Assembly: GCA_003049465.1 (NCBI GenBank)
Contig: PYSS01000049.1
Span: 1-64,000, forward strand
Direction of reading: 5' to 3'
DNA: 64,000 bases
From: Magnaporthiopsis rhizophila
Lineage: Eukaryota; Ascomycota; Sordariomycetes; Magnaporthales; Magnaporthaceae
Part shown: piece after piece, positions 1 through 14,289 of the stretch
How positions within the stretch are numbered: position 1 is the stretch's first letter
Layout: the number at the start of each line of letters is the position of its first letter
Translations under genes and position numbers: made by a program
Notes under the pieces: model-generated
Told to the model about the DNA's origin: nothing
Databases searched by the model: none
Seen by the model: the letters and a program-made list of their open reading frames with translations, nothing else

Positions 1-1340
1 CCCCATTGTTTACCCCTCCCCAGACGTACCCTATACAGAAGAAGTACCATACGCCCGAGTTCCTCCGCACGTTGCCCCATCTCCGCTCCCGGACGGCCTT
101 GAACTCGGCCCTGCTCCGTCTACGGTCCGAGGTTGCCCGCGAGGTGTCTCAATTCTTCGCTTCGCGCGACTTTGTCCAGACACACCCACCCATCATCACG
201 TCGTCCGACTGCGAGGGCGCCGGGGAGGTCTTCACTCTACGCCCAGCAGCCGACGTTGCCAGCAACGGCGGTGACGGCACGGGCGAGGCAATTGCTTCCG
301 CACCGCCCTTCTTTGGATCCCCAAAGTACCTCACTGTCTCGTCTCAGCTCCATCTGGAGGCACTGGCTCAGTCGGTCAACAATGTCTGGACCCTGTCTCC
401 GACGTTCCGGGCAGAGGAGAGCGAGACGGCCAGGCACCTGAGCGAATTCTACATGCTGGAGGCCGAGATGGCCTTTGTAGACAACGTGGATGCGGTCATG
501 GACCTGGTGGAGGACTTGCTCCATTACGTGACCCACCAGCTGCATAGCACACGGGTATTCCACGACGTCCGCCAAGCTCGCGCCGTCAAGGAGGACGGGC
601 AGGACAGCCACGTCTCCTGTGAAGATGTTGACAAGCGTTGGGGCGGGCTCATGTCGGCGGCCTGGCCGCGCATCACGTACACGGACGCCATGGCGCTGCT
701 GCAAAAGGCGGCGCAAGAGAAGCCCGGCCGATTCCTGTTTGCGCCCGAGTGGGGCCACGGGTTACAAGCCGAACACGAGCGGTACATCGCAGCTGTTGTC
801 GGCGAGGGGACGAGGCCCGTCTTCGTCACACACTACCCGCGCGACATCAAGGCCTTTTACATGCTCGGGTCGTCGTCACCCGCGCAGCTCTCGGCCGGCG
901 TGTCGCCGACGGAGCCTGCTGGCGCTGGCGCTGGCACGCCGAAGCGTGTGACAGTAGACTGCTTTGACCTGCTTGTTCCAGACCTCTGCGAGATTGCAGG
1001 CGGATCCATGCGTGAGCACCGCCTGCAGCCGTTGCTGAATGCGATGCGGTGGCGCGGAATGGTGATACCGCCCGTGGACGCAGGTGCCCGCCAGTCCTCC
1101 CACCGCGGCGCCAGCAACGGAGATGATCCGTCGTCCAACCCCAGCGCTGCCGCCATGCCCTCCTCACCACCCACCGGGGGCGGCGGCCTGGACTGGTACG
1201 TCAACCTTCGTCGATGGGGCTGTCCCCCGCATGGTGGCTTTGGCATCGGATTCGACAGGCTACTCTGCTACATGGCCGGTGTCCAGACTGTCCGCGATAT
1301 GGCCACATTCCCACGGTGGTATGGCCGATGCGACTGCTAG
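1..1340 (+). CDS. Asparaginyl-tRNA synthetase, mitochondrial type (C-terminal part)
   Basis: This is the end of a class II aminoacyl-tRNA synthetase that charges tRNA-Asn. The open frame runs in from the left edge of the window, so the N-terminus (targeting peptide and anticodon-binding OB fold) is missing. What remains is the catalytic core. It opens with YPIQKKYHTPEFLR, typical of AsnRS, then shows motif 2 (FRAEESETARHLSEFYMLE) and motif 3 (GIGFDRLLCYMAG) near the end. The AsnRS rather than AspRS assignment and the organellar assignment rest on overall resemblance to fungal Slm5-type proteins. Two low-complexity insertions (Ala/Gly/Pro around base 920, and Ser/Pro/Gly-rich around 1080-1180) are unusual inside a synthetase core but keep the frame open. 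No intron is needed. The stop is at 1338-1340. Confidence 0.9.
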   Translation, partial: PLFTPPQTYPIQKKYHTPEFLRTLPHLRSRTALNSALLRLRSEVAREVSQFFASRDFVQTHPPIITSSDCEGAGEVFTLRPAADVASNGGDGTGEAIASAPPFFGSPKYLTVSSQLHLEALAQSVNNVWTLSPTFRAEESETARHLSEFYMLEAEMAFVDNVDAVMDLVEDLLHYVTHQLHSTRVFHDVRQARAVKEDGQDSHVSCEDVDKRWGGLMSAAWPRITYTDAMALLQKAAQEKPGRFLFAPEWGHGLQAEHERYIAAVVGEGTRPVFVTHYPRDIKAFYMLGSSSPAQLSAGVSPTEPAGAGAGTPKRVTVDCFDLLVPDLCEIAGGSMREHRLQPLLNAMRWRGMVIPPVDAGARQSSHRGASNGDDPSSNPSAAAMPSSPPTGGGGLDWYVNLRRWGCPPHGGFGIGFDRLLCYMAGVQTVRDMATFPRWYGRCDC

Positions 1341-4300
1341 ACAGTCCCAGAGGGGATATATCATGAGGTGAGGCAAAAACAGGCCTTGTTGGCTGTGTCC
1401 CTCCTGTGCCAGAACCAGACTCGGTCGCCCCAACAATCGCGATCAGCCAGTCTCCACTCAGCCACCCACTCAAACTTGTGCTCCCATGACTGCCCGTTCC
1501 TCTAGTCTTGATCTGGGCGCAACGGCACCTACGCGGGTGGCCGCCTGACTGGGGCTGCTTTTTATTCTCCATCGCCACAGATGTTGTGCTCGCCAGAGCC
1601 TGCCTAGCCTGGACTACGGAAAGATGGCGCTGTGCGACCTTGTTTGATGTTTTGTCTTACAGGGCGCCCATTTGCCTGGGTACCTCGTGTCCACCAGGGT
1701 GTTGTGCCTGGGAGCTCAGTGCCAATCTCGCCCCGCCTATCATACCCGTACGTGTCTCCGCTAATAGCACGGGGGGCCTGTTGTCAAGACGCGGGATCCT
1801 GCCGCTTCCGACCTTCCCCGTCTGTCAGTCGCGCCATGCGGCAAGACGAAAGCAGAAGGCCGGGAAGGGGAGCCCATGCGCCCGGCCCTTGGGAGAAAGA
1901 CTCGCGCCATGTGACAAGCAGACTCCCCCATAATGAGATTCCTGCAGGTCGTACTGCCTGTCTGTCATTTATGTCCCTTTTGTTTGCGTCTGTGTCGCCT
2001 GCCGCTGTGGCACGCGCCCACCTCCTCCCGCCGTCCCTCCTTTACGGCCTTTACCCGTTCTCGGGCGGACGGCGGCACGCCGACGGCAAGCAGCAGTGCG
2101 TGTCTTGCTTCCATGGCACGGAGATGACTCGCATTTACGCCTCAGAACTGACCCTTCCACAACATTTGGGTGGCTGGAGCACCGCATCCGCTTTGCGTTG
2201 CGCAAACGAGCTACCCAGACTGTCGGCCCATCTAGGCAAGGGGGTGTGGGGTGCAATACGCGTGGGGTGTGTGCGTGTGTGTGCGAGGGCGAGGGCGAGA
2301 CGAGACGCTCTCGCCCGGGCGACTATTACTGACTGAGGCGGAGATGCTTCATTGTCTTCCCGCCTTTTGATGAGACTTTCCGAACCCGCCAGACCTGACC
2401 TGTCTCTCCACTTCTATTCTGCCCTTCCGTCTTTGTTCGGACAGTCTTCGCCCCACCCTTGCGTGCATCTAGTCGATGCACCAAACGGCCTCGTACCGGA
2501 AACACGGTACCAGCCACCAGCAAAGCGGCCTGCAGACGCTACGGACGGATGAGCCGGTTGATGACAGACAAGGGGTGTATCAATCCTTTGATCGAGAGCC
2601 GCTTCCGTGTCCTGTTTCTCTCTACCCCTCCAATGTGTGCCCAGCCCGATACTTTCGGACAGCCTCGTTCGATGCCGTCACAGAGGTGCCTAGTTTACTA
2701 CGTCTCGTAACAGGCTCATCTTTGGTCTCAGTATTTCAAACAACTTCCCTTGTCATACGCGTGGTAGACCAGGGGTCTTCTGTTCCCAAGTCCGCGGTCT
2801 TCTGGCGGGTGAAGATGATTAACCCGGCCATTTGCGTATCCTACTCATGTCGGCGTGTTCCACGAGACGCACGCTCACAAGACCGAAGTGAGCGGCCCAA
2901 CGCCTCGTTTTCAATATATGCAAAGACAAGACGGTTCAACCGGGTCCATGGGAAAGTCTAGGGCATTCGCCCAAGCTGGAAAAATCCCCCGACGGAGACA
3001 CCCGGAGCAAGAAAGTCGCTACCTAGGCACCTCGGTTCTTGCCATCGCGTATTCTAACCCAAACCGTCGTGATCACGCTCGCAAGCCCTGTTCTCGTCTG
3101 GGATATTGGACCACAACAAGACATACAGCCGTTTGCTTACTCACTTCTCGGCCGTGCGTAGCCTTGGTGACCGGGACAGCCTGATGATACTTTTTGTTCG
3201 TGTCTGTCGTCCCGTCCATGTCGTCTCTGCTAGCCTGTTAATCTATGTATGCACATACACTCTGTCTACGCCCAACTTGCAGGTCCGAGCCGGCCGTGAA
3301 CGTTACGCCGGGAAGCATATCTGCGTCCGTATTTACGACGACGGTACCCTAAGCTCCCTAACGTCGGCACGCGCGTTGCGCAGCACGGACAGACCGGATA
3401 TAGGAAAGGCCGACAGCTTCATACACGAGGCAACACGGCCGACATGACCAGGTTGCCGGGACACTCAGGTGCACCCGGCCGTTCGCATACCATCATCACG
3501 GTGACTTGTACCCCTTCCTGTCACAGTGCTACCATAACTACCTAATAATTTACAGTGACACACTCTCCTCCGTCAACACACAGTCCATGGACGTACACCC
3601 AACCGCGCCGGTTGCCTACTCTCTCGGGCCGGCCTTGCGCATTCCATTCGGTGTGCCAAACCTCGACACGCACGTGGTCGGCCGGCCGGTCGGACTCGGG
3701 GCTTCCGGGGTCGTCGGGCAGTCCCGACAACCCATCCATGCACATATGGGGGAGACACGCCCGGCACAGCACAGCCTTACTGCGCAAATTACGAAGTCCG
3801 GCGGCGGCGTATTCTAGCAAAACAAGGGTTTGTCCGGACCCCTGTCTTCTTGGCCAGCAAGGAAGTGGCGACGAGGGGATGGAAACAAGTCGTGTGCTGT
3901 TGTTTGTGTGTGCCGTCGTCGCCTGTCGACTGGGAGCCCCTGCCCTGTTGGAAATTGACTTTTTTAACTCTAAAACTTGTTCGTTGGACGGGCGCATCTC
4001 CCTTTCTTTCTTTCCCATCTGCCGCCCCTTCCCGTTACATAAACCCCCCCTGTCCAGCATCATGAGTCGTTCGGCGTTGCGGTGACCCCGGACACTTGGG
4101 TGGCAGCCAAAACCTGACAGTTTGTCACAAACGGAGACGGGCCAACCTAAAATGGATTTTGCCCGGCGGCAAGACCACCAACCCGCGGAGCCCGACCGAC
4201 CTTTAGGAAAAAGCGCCCCTTCCCGCCCGCGAAGCCGGGACCATCCCGGAGGAACGTGTCCACTTGAACGTGTCAAGAAACGCCACCATCCATCCCCCTT

Positions 4301-7300
4301 TTTCTTCCATCCCGGCGCAGCTTCCGGAAGAGGCATCTGGGCTACAATTTTAGGGCACCGACTGGGACCAGCTGATGACAAGAGTTAACGACAGAGTAGT
4401 TCGTAATGCTTAAATTCAAAAATGGGACGGCTACGCGTCCATCACACATCACATCAATCATGACGCCAGAACAAATATGTGCATCTCCGAGATGGGGGAT
4501 ATCCGGAATGTCCCGCAGGCGGGAAAGCAAAAAAAAAAAAAACGCAAGAGAGAAAAAACCGGGAAAGAATAATGCCGAGGAGACCAAATGTACGCGTAGG
4601 GGTGCCCACCCCAAGCAAGGCCAAGGCATGGCAAACACCGGCCACTGTGTACTGAAATGAGAGATTGTCCGATGGAGCTTGAAGGAGCAAACGAACGCCC
4701 AGACCAGCGTTGCAAGGCAGACCTTGCTGCTGCTGCTGCTGCCGCTGCCGCCGCGCCGCGCCTTATTCCTACTCGGCGTTCCCTTGTTTCGTTTTGGGCT
4801 GGTTGGGGTCGGCGCCGCTCACTCAGGCCCGCCCGCCCGCTCGGCATAAAAACCAGACGAACAAGGACGGCAATTTTCTTTTTTTCTGCGTCATTACCCA
4901 CCCAATTCACGCATCACCTGGACAAAATAGCTCACAGAGGTGCCTGTTGCGAAATAAGGTAAAACCGCGGCTCATTGTTGCCGGCGCCAAGCAAGGATGT
5001 TGCGCCCGGCCAAGCTGGGAGCCAAGACTATTCAAGCAAATCCCTCCCCTCCCTCCTTCCTATGGGATGATGAGAGATGGGGAGGGAGGGGCCGCCGGGT
5101 TTGTGGGCGGTCGGTCGAGATTTAGCGAGGATCGACGCACCGCGATGGGAACACAAAATGTCGCTACGGCGTGGGCCTCGGATACGACGGAGCAGGCAAC
5201 CGACTGATGCCCCAACGGCCATGCACACAAATGTGTGTTTTTTCATGTCATTTTCATCTGCCTTACGGCGTGGTGTGTGTGAGTGGGTTGTATGCAAAAG
5301 ATGTCGGTAAATGGTCAAGAGCTAATCCACGGCCGTGATAGGCCAGCGGTGTGGCCGCCTTTCCACCGCTTGTGTCACCACCACCAGGCAAAACATTCAA
5401 GCTTCCGACAGGGGAGAGGCCTCGGGCAAAGAAGAGTGGGGTTGATCATCAACCCGCGCGCACGCTTCTTTCCACTCCGTCTCATGCAATGACCCTTGGC
5501 CCGGCGGCTGGGTGGTTGATCCCCAGCCTACAGGACGCGTGGAACTCCAACGGATACTACACCAGAGCTAGGCTGTGCTGGTCTTAGGACTGTGGCTGGC
5601 GAAAAAAAAAAAAAAAAAAAATGCTACGTGCGGGCGGAAAAGATGCGTGAACGGAATAGATTGCTTGGGGCTGAGAAAAAGACCGACCGGCCCCCAAAAA
5701 GAACATGCGAAAAGAAAATGACTTTTTCTTTGCAAAATCCAAAGCCGGGCGATGGAGCAAGCAAAAAAAAACAAAAAAAAAAACGAGCGGGTCCGTGGAA
5801 CAAGCAAACCGAAGCATCGAATCAGGACACAGAAAACTACCAGGGGCCCTGGGGGCTCCAGAGATTGGATTTCGGGTGGCGCGCTAGCGGGTGCATCTCT
5901 GAATTAAGCTTAAAGCGGGCACACGCCCGCTCCTCGTCACGGTTTCTTATTTTTTTTTTTTTTCTTTTTTTTTATTTTTTTAACTCACGCAACCATCTCG
6001 ACGCCCCACAAACCTCCAGCCCTGACATGTGCTGATGTCACGAGCCGAGATCCATTAAATGCCCACCTTGGTGCCCCTCCAAGCCCGTTTGGGAAAAAAC
6101 AGAGCGAAATTTTCTAGGTTTTTTCAGCCCCATTTCTTTTTTTTTTTGTGTTTCTCCCCCATCCCCTTGCCACTCAGCTACCTAGTCGCACGCCAACGGG
6201 TAGCGCGTTCGTTACTTTTGCCTTGACCAGAGCGGGCAAAATCTTGTCGACGGGCAGACACGAAGCAAACAAACAATCGGTGAACTCAGGACATGATACA
6301 CACTATCTGCAACCATTTTCCCGGCCAGCTCCGCAGCGCCCAGGTCGAACGTGCCACGATTTACGCTTTCCCCAGCGCTGGGCGCTGCTTGGCGGTGGAG
6401 GTACGCATGGGGTGCGCGTGCCGCTTCCTGGGGTCCGAGATATCCGACGAGCCGGCTTGTGATTTATTGTTTCCGCCTCTCGCGCGGCACCTACCTGCCT
6501 TACCTACCTGGACTGATTGGGCTTGTTGGTTCGGCTGAGCCGTGACGGCCAGCAGTTGTCGTTCGCGTGGTGCATAGAAGAGGGACGGGGTCTGATTTCC
6601 TTGACTCGTCGGCTGCATGCAATAGTGTGGCATTGGTATCCTGACGTCCTCATGGTCACGGCATGGCACCCCTTGCGCTTTTGCTTCTTCGTCCATTTTA
6701 GCTTTTTCCCCGTTGTCGCTGCGATGACTTCGGGATCAGACATTGCGAGAAAAGGAAGGTGGATTGGATGGATGTGCGGTCCTTTCGTCCTGCTGCTGGC
6801 TGACCACCGCCCGTGTAAGCCCGCCGGCTCTTGAGCCCGGGATCAACCAAAACAGGGATACCAAGGGCGGAGTTTGCCCGCATCCTGGTTTTTGGCGCTA
6901 AAAACTAAATAATTGTCGGATGACCTGCAAGGGAAAAAAAAAAAAAAATTAAAGATATTAAGATTTTCTCGTTCTTTTCCCACAAAGCCAGCCCGAACCT
7001 CGCACTCCATCTTGTCGACCGAGACCGAAATTGGTTCGCAACGCCGAGCTGAGTAAGGTCGCACACGCAGAGACCCAAAAGGATGAAAGGCCCATCTCCA
7101 TCTCCATTGGGACGGACGCCTTTTTGTGAAAGGCGCTGACACGGCCACAAGGCAGTTGCGACAAGCCATCTACCCATGTAGCAGGTAAATTAGACGAGGG
7201 CAGATCACGCACCGGTCGACCATCAGCCGCTTATGTGCAGGACGGCAACACAACTCACACTTTTTTTTTTTTTTTTTTTTTTTTTTAATTATCGCACAGG

Positions 7301-9600
7301 GCTGGAATGGAGGGTACATACTTGGGAGAGATGGAATACGAAAGAGCAGTGTGGTGCTGTGCTGTGCTGTGTGGGAGCACGGAAACATTGGAACGTTGTG
7401 CTCGCATCAATAAGCCACACTCTAAAACCCAAGTCCGACCCCAATCGCTGGGACAGAACATATTTGGTGATTACTCAAGCTTGTTTTTTCTGGTCACTCG
7501 CCTGTCCTTTACGACCTCCAAAAAGGAGATTAGTTCGAGCGGCTGCGCAAACAGGGCACCGGCGTGCGTGCAAGGATAGAAAGTAAGCATACATTCTAGG
7601 GTCCGCGCCTAATGACAGGCCAAAAGTTACAGCTCGCCGTGCTAGCCAAGGGTCTTTTTTTCCTTCCGACGCCTGCCTTGGCGGTGAGCGGTTTTTTCTT
7701 GTTTCTGGCTCTTTCTTCCGCAGTTCAGTTAGTCATTGTGACGCCCGGCTTTGCTTCCGCGCGCGTACGCACGGTCCCATGATCCCTGCCACCATGCTGT
7801 GGTTTGCGCCGCCCGTCGATGTGCAGAAAAAGTCCATGCATCACAGACGCCTCTTTTTTTTTTTGTTGCCTCCCACGCCTTGCCTTTTCTGCCTAGGTTG
7901 ATGAGAGCAGGCGCCTGCAAACGAGTCGCGGGAGGGAACTGCTGACCGCCAGAGAGAGAGAGAAAAAAAAAAAAAAAAAAAGGCCTTTGCAGCTGAGAAC
8001 CCTTTTCTCCTTCTGGACGAACATGCGGCTCCGGCCAAGGCATCCGAGGTATGCCTGCCCGCCCCCATGCATCATAAGCCGGGCGTCAATTTAAGCCAAC
8101 AAGGCTCAGCTGAGCTGGCCCAGAGTGCGAAGAGATCCAGCCGCAAGTCCGATGGCCCGGTCCAGGCAGATGCTCGTTCAAGAGGAACATGGATCAGCTG
8201 GTCAGCTTGGCTTATTCCTTCTGTATTTTTTTTTCTTGGTTCTCGATAATGCACGTTTACGCTCACGTCCAGTCAAGGGTCAGGTGTGGACAGACTAGCA
8301 CACTGCATAGCTTTGTCCGTCCACGAATTAAGCGAAGCGCTACCATTCATTGGGTTCCATCGAGATGGGGCGCCCTCGTGGCCCGCCGTGGAGATCAAGA
8401 TGGTTTCTTTGCTCATCCGGGGGTGAGCACCCACAGACTGACTGCCTGAATTGGTGTCTAGGTACTATATTGGATGACGGTGGAGAAAAACGGACGGATA
8501 AATCGACGGGAACAATAAGGCGCGCAGGACGGTAAGAAAATAAGCTTGATCTGTCCTCGTCACTCCGTCGCCAGGCTCTTCTCTTTGTTTGCTGGCTTCT
8601 AGGGTGGTCGATCAGCCAAGTCCCGCTGGCTCGCCGGCTCGGCCAGATTACGCGTACAAGTCTCGTGCCAAGGCGGCCCAGCAGTTGGCCTAGCAAGGAC
8701 AACGAAAACCGCGAGTAAATGACTCAAAGATGGCCAAGGACAAGGAGAAAAGAAGAAAAGCAAAGGGAAAAAACAAACAAACCAAGGGATGCGGAGGCTC
8801 GGAGATCTCCTAGCAGGCCGTCCAACCACGACGCAGAGCGCCCCTCCTTCTGCTCGTGATCCACTGTCAGCGGCATCCACTGACAGGCCTGTTCGGACAA
8901 GAGGCTTAAAAACATGCTTATCGGGGAGGGTCCTCCCTCGGCCCCGCCCCCTCCCAGCCCAGTCCAAGTCAGGCACTTCGTACCCTTGCTGCGCAGGATT
9001 GGATCTCCTTCCCCGAACCGTGCTGCCTTGGAAAAGGACTGCGGTCCAGCATTGGCGGTCGTCAGAGAAGCCGCCCGCTAGTGCTTGGCCTGCCTGCTTG
9101 GCCTTGCTTGGCTTTTACTCACCCCTCTTTCTCTTTGGCTGGGCGCAAAGACAGCCGAAAGGAGGTTTGGTGGAACAAGATGGGAGAGGAGTGGGCGACA
9201 TTGTCGGTATGTGTTTCCCAAGCACCGTCTCGTTCAACCAATCGGTGACGGCACGGTGGGACCGTGTGGAAGGATGGCTGGACAAATCAGCAGTCATCAA
9301 GAGACAGACAGACACAACCAAGGAAACAAAATAATGGGCGGGCAGACACAAAAGTAGATGAGACCATCGTTTAGGCTTTTAGCGCGCCACGACCAGGAGC
9401 GAACATGAGAGGCTGCTGGCTCTGTTTGGGCGTCGCCCAGATTCGGTCTCAGGTCGGCCAAACCAAACGGCAGCGAGCGAGCGAACGAAACACCGGCCGA
9501 TTTTGCATGCCCGTTCCACCAGGCTTTCGACTCTGGTTGCGGTGGAGAAAGCCGTCATCGAGTGAACAGGCGGACTGGTGCGGACCGTCCTGTCTTTCTG

Positions 9601-9635
9601 TCTTCTTCTTCTTCTTCTTCTTCTTCTTCTTCTTT
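9601..9635. repeat. (TTC)n microsatellite
   Basis: About eleven uninterrupted TTC/GAA triplets in the intergenic region upstream of pac2. It is a simple sequence repeat with no coding context. Confidence 0.95.
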
Positions 9636-12600
9636 TCATTCTTCCTCTAATCTTTTGGCCCTAGCCTTCTCTTGCCCGGTCTGTGTGGGTTGCCTCGCTG
9701 AGTGAGAGCGACAACAATCCCAGGAACAGATCGTCAGGGTGTGCAGGGTCCCTCCCTGCCTCTCTTTCCACCCCATCCCACGGGATTTATCGAGCAGGAT
9801 TCAGCTCGGCACATCCATCCAACTCACAAACACCACCCGAGCTGGAATCCGAGTGGTGTGTTCAGGTGCGAGCTTTGTGGATGGATAGCAGACCATCGCT
9901 CAGCGCCAAGCAGCATCCGTCGCACCAGCTCTTTTTTTTTTTTATCTTGTTTTCTCCCTGTGCTGAGATGTGCCAAATTGTCATCTCCGCAGGCTTGTCA
10001 GATGTGTCGGGTGAGTTGTCAAATGGGCATTGTTTTCCTGTTTATTTTTCTCCAGGCCAGCCCTGCATGCTGCAAAAGGCACAGAGGCATGCAGTCTCCC
10101 GCCGTGGTGGGAGAAGCACCACATGTGAGAGCCCAGCAGATTGGGTGTGGGTCCTGCGCTGTGCGACGGGACCATCATGATGGCACAGGGCTGGCTGTAC
10201 AGTGCAGTCAGTACGAGGCTTGACTGGTACCATATTTTTTTTTCCCCCTCCACGATGATACACAGCCTCATATCAAAACACCTCGCCGTCATCCATGCTG
10301 GGTCCTGTGCGACGGTGATGGCGAGCGCATGATGGCACAGAAACAGCGCATGGAAAAACAGACTCTCGTAAATTAATTATAAATAAAAAAATAAAAAAAT
10401 AAAAAAAAAAGAATACCAATCTCGGGGGCCGCCGACTCCTGTCATGTTGCGCGTGTATTTCAGCCTTGTACTGCCTCGCCAGTCGTACAAGTTACAGGCC
10501 TTGAGAAGATATGATGGTGACATCTCACGGCAGCGCACGGCGCTTTTGGCGAATCTTACCATTGTAATCAAGCACGGCGGTGGCGTCCGTAAGACCCTGA
10601 ACTTCCAACCGTCTGCTATGTATTTGCGTACCCACTAAGCGCCTTGTCCAACATGCATAGCCCGGCGGGAACGGGTTGGTCGGGAGGACAAGCTGGTTTA
10701 CGAGATGGCAAGGCGGGACAAAAACAGGGGGAAAAGAGAAAAAGAAAATTGGGTTGGCCCAATGATCTGGTAATACTCGGGACGGTTGGCGGCGCTACGT
10801 CCGGGCAGTCGGCTCCTTTTGTTTCGTGTGTGCCCTGGCTGGGGCGGGGAGAAGATGCGTGCGGATGGATGGATGGATGGACGAGCATCGGCCGAGATGG
10901 GTTGCCACAGTGTCGTCAAACAACCCATAGCCTCGGTTGAGTATCTGTTGTTTGCTCGACCGCGTCATACTGCGCACGTTTCCTGTCGCGGCCAAGCAGA
11001 GGACGACATTTCTTTCCCCTTCTAGGTGCCCAGCCCTTGTCCGGTACTGGTACTCGAGATAACGGATTCATCACGGGCTGTCGAGACAACTCGGTTAGGG
11101 AGCGGTCTGAGTGATCGCCACACAGCGGAAAGCATAAGTAGATATTTTGGAAGCGCATGCCATCTAATTGGGACGCAGCAGAATATCTACTACATGCGGC
11201 AAGTGGATCGCGAAGCCGGTGTCTAAACACACAAGCGACACCCTTGCTTCTTCTTCGTGGAGCAGGACAATTCGATGCTGACGGGCAGCGGCCCCCGGTC
11301 GAGCGTTTACTCGGCTACGAGCGCGTTGGGACGATAGAGAGAAAGAGAGGAGTCTAGAAAAAGAGTTCAGAAGAGAATGGCGACGGCGCCAGGGTAGCTG
11401 ACTGGCTCGTGGTGCATCCAATGGAGTCGATGCTGTCATATGCTCGCGTGCGTACGTGTACATATGTATCTTTCAACCCCGGAGCACGGCCCAGCCGGTA
11501 CATAACCGACCTTCAGCGGGCTGCCAAGAAGAGGAGGGGATGGATGGATGGGGCCGACCGACGATGGACAGAACTTGACTCGATCTTGACACGCCGGCCC
11601 GATGCTTTCCATATTATTCTTAGTCCCCTCCGCGCGGTGCCAATCAGTGAGACGGGAACGCCAAAAGTCCGTTTCATTGCGTGCGCTCGATTGACCGCCT
11701 CGCTCGGCGGAGCAAAATAACACCGTGTGAAAGACAGGACGCCAGGTTTGGTGGACGGGGGTGCGATGACGAGTCGTCGGACAGGCGATATGCTTTGAAC
11801 TGACAAGTGTGCCCGGCCGAAGAAGGCAAAATCGAAGGAGACGAGACGGAGAAGAGAGATAAAGAAAAGAATTAAGGCTAAATTAAAAGCCGACGAGGTG
11901 ATGAGTAACCTCCTCCGTCGGTGCTGGAAGACGACATGATAAGCATCATTACAGCGTGGCCGAGGAAAAAGAGCGGGAGAAAGAAGTCAAATCCGGGCTG
12001 CAGGGTTCGGGTTCCTCCTGGACACTGTCATGTCGCCTTGGATCAAGTCCCAAATGGGAAAAATCAATGAGGTACATCAGGCCAAAGTCCACTTTTTGTT
12101 TCCAATTCCTAAACCTTCTTTTCCCTTCCCGCTTGTTTCTTTGCGCGCCCATCAAATTCCGGATCGACGAGATAATATTCATGCACAATGTTGTTTTGGA
12201 AAGTTGCATATGTGTGTGTGCGTGTGTGTGTGATCTTTGACCAGGGCCCTCCCGCGCCAGCCGCTTACCGCTTTCGGCCGGGATGGCTGGGGACTCCCTA
12301 GTAATACGTACTGGATGACAGGAAAGCAAAGGGAGCAACAAACAGCAACGCCGCTCGCGAGATGGGCAGATTGCAACTGCACGTCCCCAGCCTCAGGTTG
12401 GTCAGACCTTGGTCGGATCAGGCACCTGGCTGGTGGGGGCGCTGCGAGCAGCCTCGAACGACGCCAACAGGCGCGAGCTGGCTTCCCGCCAAAAGCGCTC
12501 ACTGCCCGTCTGCCTGCTGCTGCTGAGCCTGCGCTGCGGCTTTTTAGTGCGGCCGAGTGGTGGGGGCGGACAGGGGGCTGCAGTGCTTGCTGGGCACCTG

Positions 12601-14079
12601 GGCACCTTTTGGTCTAGTGGGGCATCTAACAGGTCGCAAATAAGCTTGAAATAAATCATATTTCCATGTCAATCCGACCAGGGGGGGCCAGCTGCCCACG
12701 GGGTGCGCTTGCCGAACGCCGAGCCCTGTTGGCTGCTTTTCTGGCGTTGCTTCGGGAGGCCTGCTTCGTTTGTCGTTGGTCGTCGACGGCCTGCATGGCG
12801 CCAAGCCACACAGCAGCTATCGCTTGCTCGGCTTTTTGCTTTCTCTGTTGCCGGCTCGTCGTCCCCTCCTTGGCTTTTTTCCTTGGGGTCGGCGACGTTC
12901 GTACTGGGTACGACCGACCCAATCTTAGGTTGTATACCTACGCTCGGTAGTGCCTGCTGGGAGAGTGAAATTCGCTGCGGGAGTTAAAGGACCGGCGCCA
13001 AGGCAAGGTAAGACAGAGACGGAGGGGGCTGGGCTGCAGCTGCAGATTTTCACATTCCATCGTTCTGCGCAGTCCCAACCAACCGACCACCAGAAAACCC
13101 CCAACATCACCATGCCGTGATTAAAAATACAGCGACCTACCCTTCTGGGACTAGATTGTGCCTTGTGCCCACAGGATTGCCACCACGAGAAAGGCGAAAC
13201 AAGACGTGCGCTAACCAGCCATCGTCTCACTGCGGCAAGACCTGCTGGAGACAAGGTTCGTTTGCATGCTCGTATCCTCATGACGAAGCTGCCGTCACCT
13301 CGCGCGCTTGATTTGCCCGGTCCGATATGGCAAGGCCGTTGGCGAGAGTGCTGCATTTCGTGACATCCACCACTGATCAGTGGCAGCAGGTACCTCACAC
13401 TTAGCCTCGTGCGCCAGTCCCTCGGGATTTTTACTCCTTGTGGTTTCGCCTCCTGCGCCGCCACCAATTGTTGCCAATTTATTTTATTTATTATTATTAT
13501 TTTCCTGCTGCGCACCTCTTTGATCTCTTTCCCTCATCCCGTTTCCTAGCTCAAGCGTCGGGTTTTCGGGACCACACTCAGCGACCAACAAACGAACAAA
13601 CGGGACAGAAACGAGAAAAACTCACACCCTGTACACCCCCAAATCATTACAGGTGCCTGCCTTCACTGGTCGCCAAAGCTTGAGCTACCAAAACTTGTCC
13701 TGTTGTGCTGAGCCCTGGCTGCCCTTCTCAGCACTCACCCGTCCCCACGCTCCTTCCCTCCACACCCACGCACGGCCTGTGCCGACACCCCACCTGCAAC
13801 CTTTCCACCAGGTGCCGCGTTTGGTGCAAAAGATAAAAACAGGCCTGGCTCGCTCTTTCCCGCCCTGGATCGCACAGAACAAAAATAACCCGCTGCTGCC
13901 TGCTGAGCCTGCCTGCCTTGCAGAAGGCTGTCGTCCAGTCAGCACGCCCTGTTCTCCGTCTTGATGCAGGAGCAGCAGTTGCTCGACCAGAACCACCGGT
14001 TTTGCCCACCCGCCACCTTTCCCTTCTTTATTTTATTTTACGGTTACTTGTGTCGTCCACCCACCGACTCCATTTTTTC

Positions 14080-14081
<2 letters not shown>

Positions 14082-14124
<43 letters not shown>

Positions 14125-14132
14125 TCGTACGN
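14082..14132. repeat. 42-nt poly-T tract followed by an ambiguous base
   Basis: An unbroken run of 42 T (14082-14123) is followed nine bases later by a single N at 14132. Tract length and base content here are probably unreliable assembly. Confidence 0.9.
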
Positions 14133-14289
14133 TTGCGTTCGGCAGCCGGCGCCCTTTTTTTCCACCACGACAACAACTTCAACCACCAGCCCCGTTCCCG
14201 CAACTCTGAATACCCTTCAAAGAGAGACTGTAGGTTTTGCCATTTCGTTTGTGTGGCTTCTTATCGCATTCCCTCCTCCTTGCCAACCC

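Larger units (their letters stand above)
1341..14289. other. Long gene-poor intergenic region upstream of pac2
   Basis: About 13 kb without a convincing gene. Open frames here are short, lack recognisable domains, mostly lack an ATG at their start and do not join through plausible introns. The region is dense in homopolymers (A or T runs near 4530, 5603, 5950, 7261-7286, 7963, 9940 and 10380), CT-rich tracts, a (TTC)n microsatellite and GGAT repeats near 10864 and 11540. Length and position suggest cis-regulatory DNA or non-coding transcription upstream of the developmental regulator pac2. That is inference from position; no element was identified. Confidence 0.55.

Noticed and set aside
1632..2336. 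234-residue plus-strand frame after the AsnRS gene
   Set aside because: No homologue recognised and composition typical of random GC-rich DNA; probably 3' flank.
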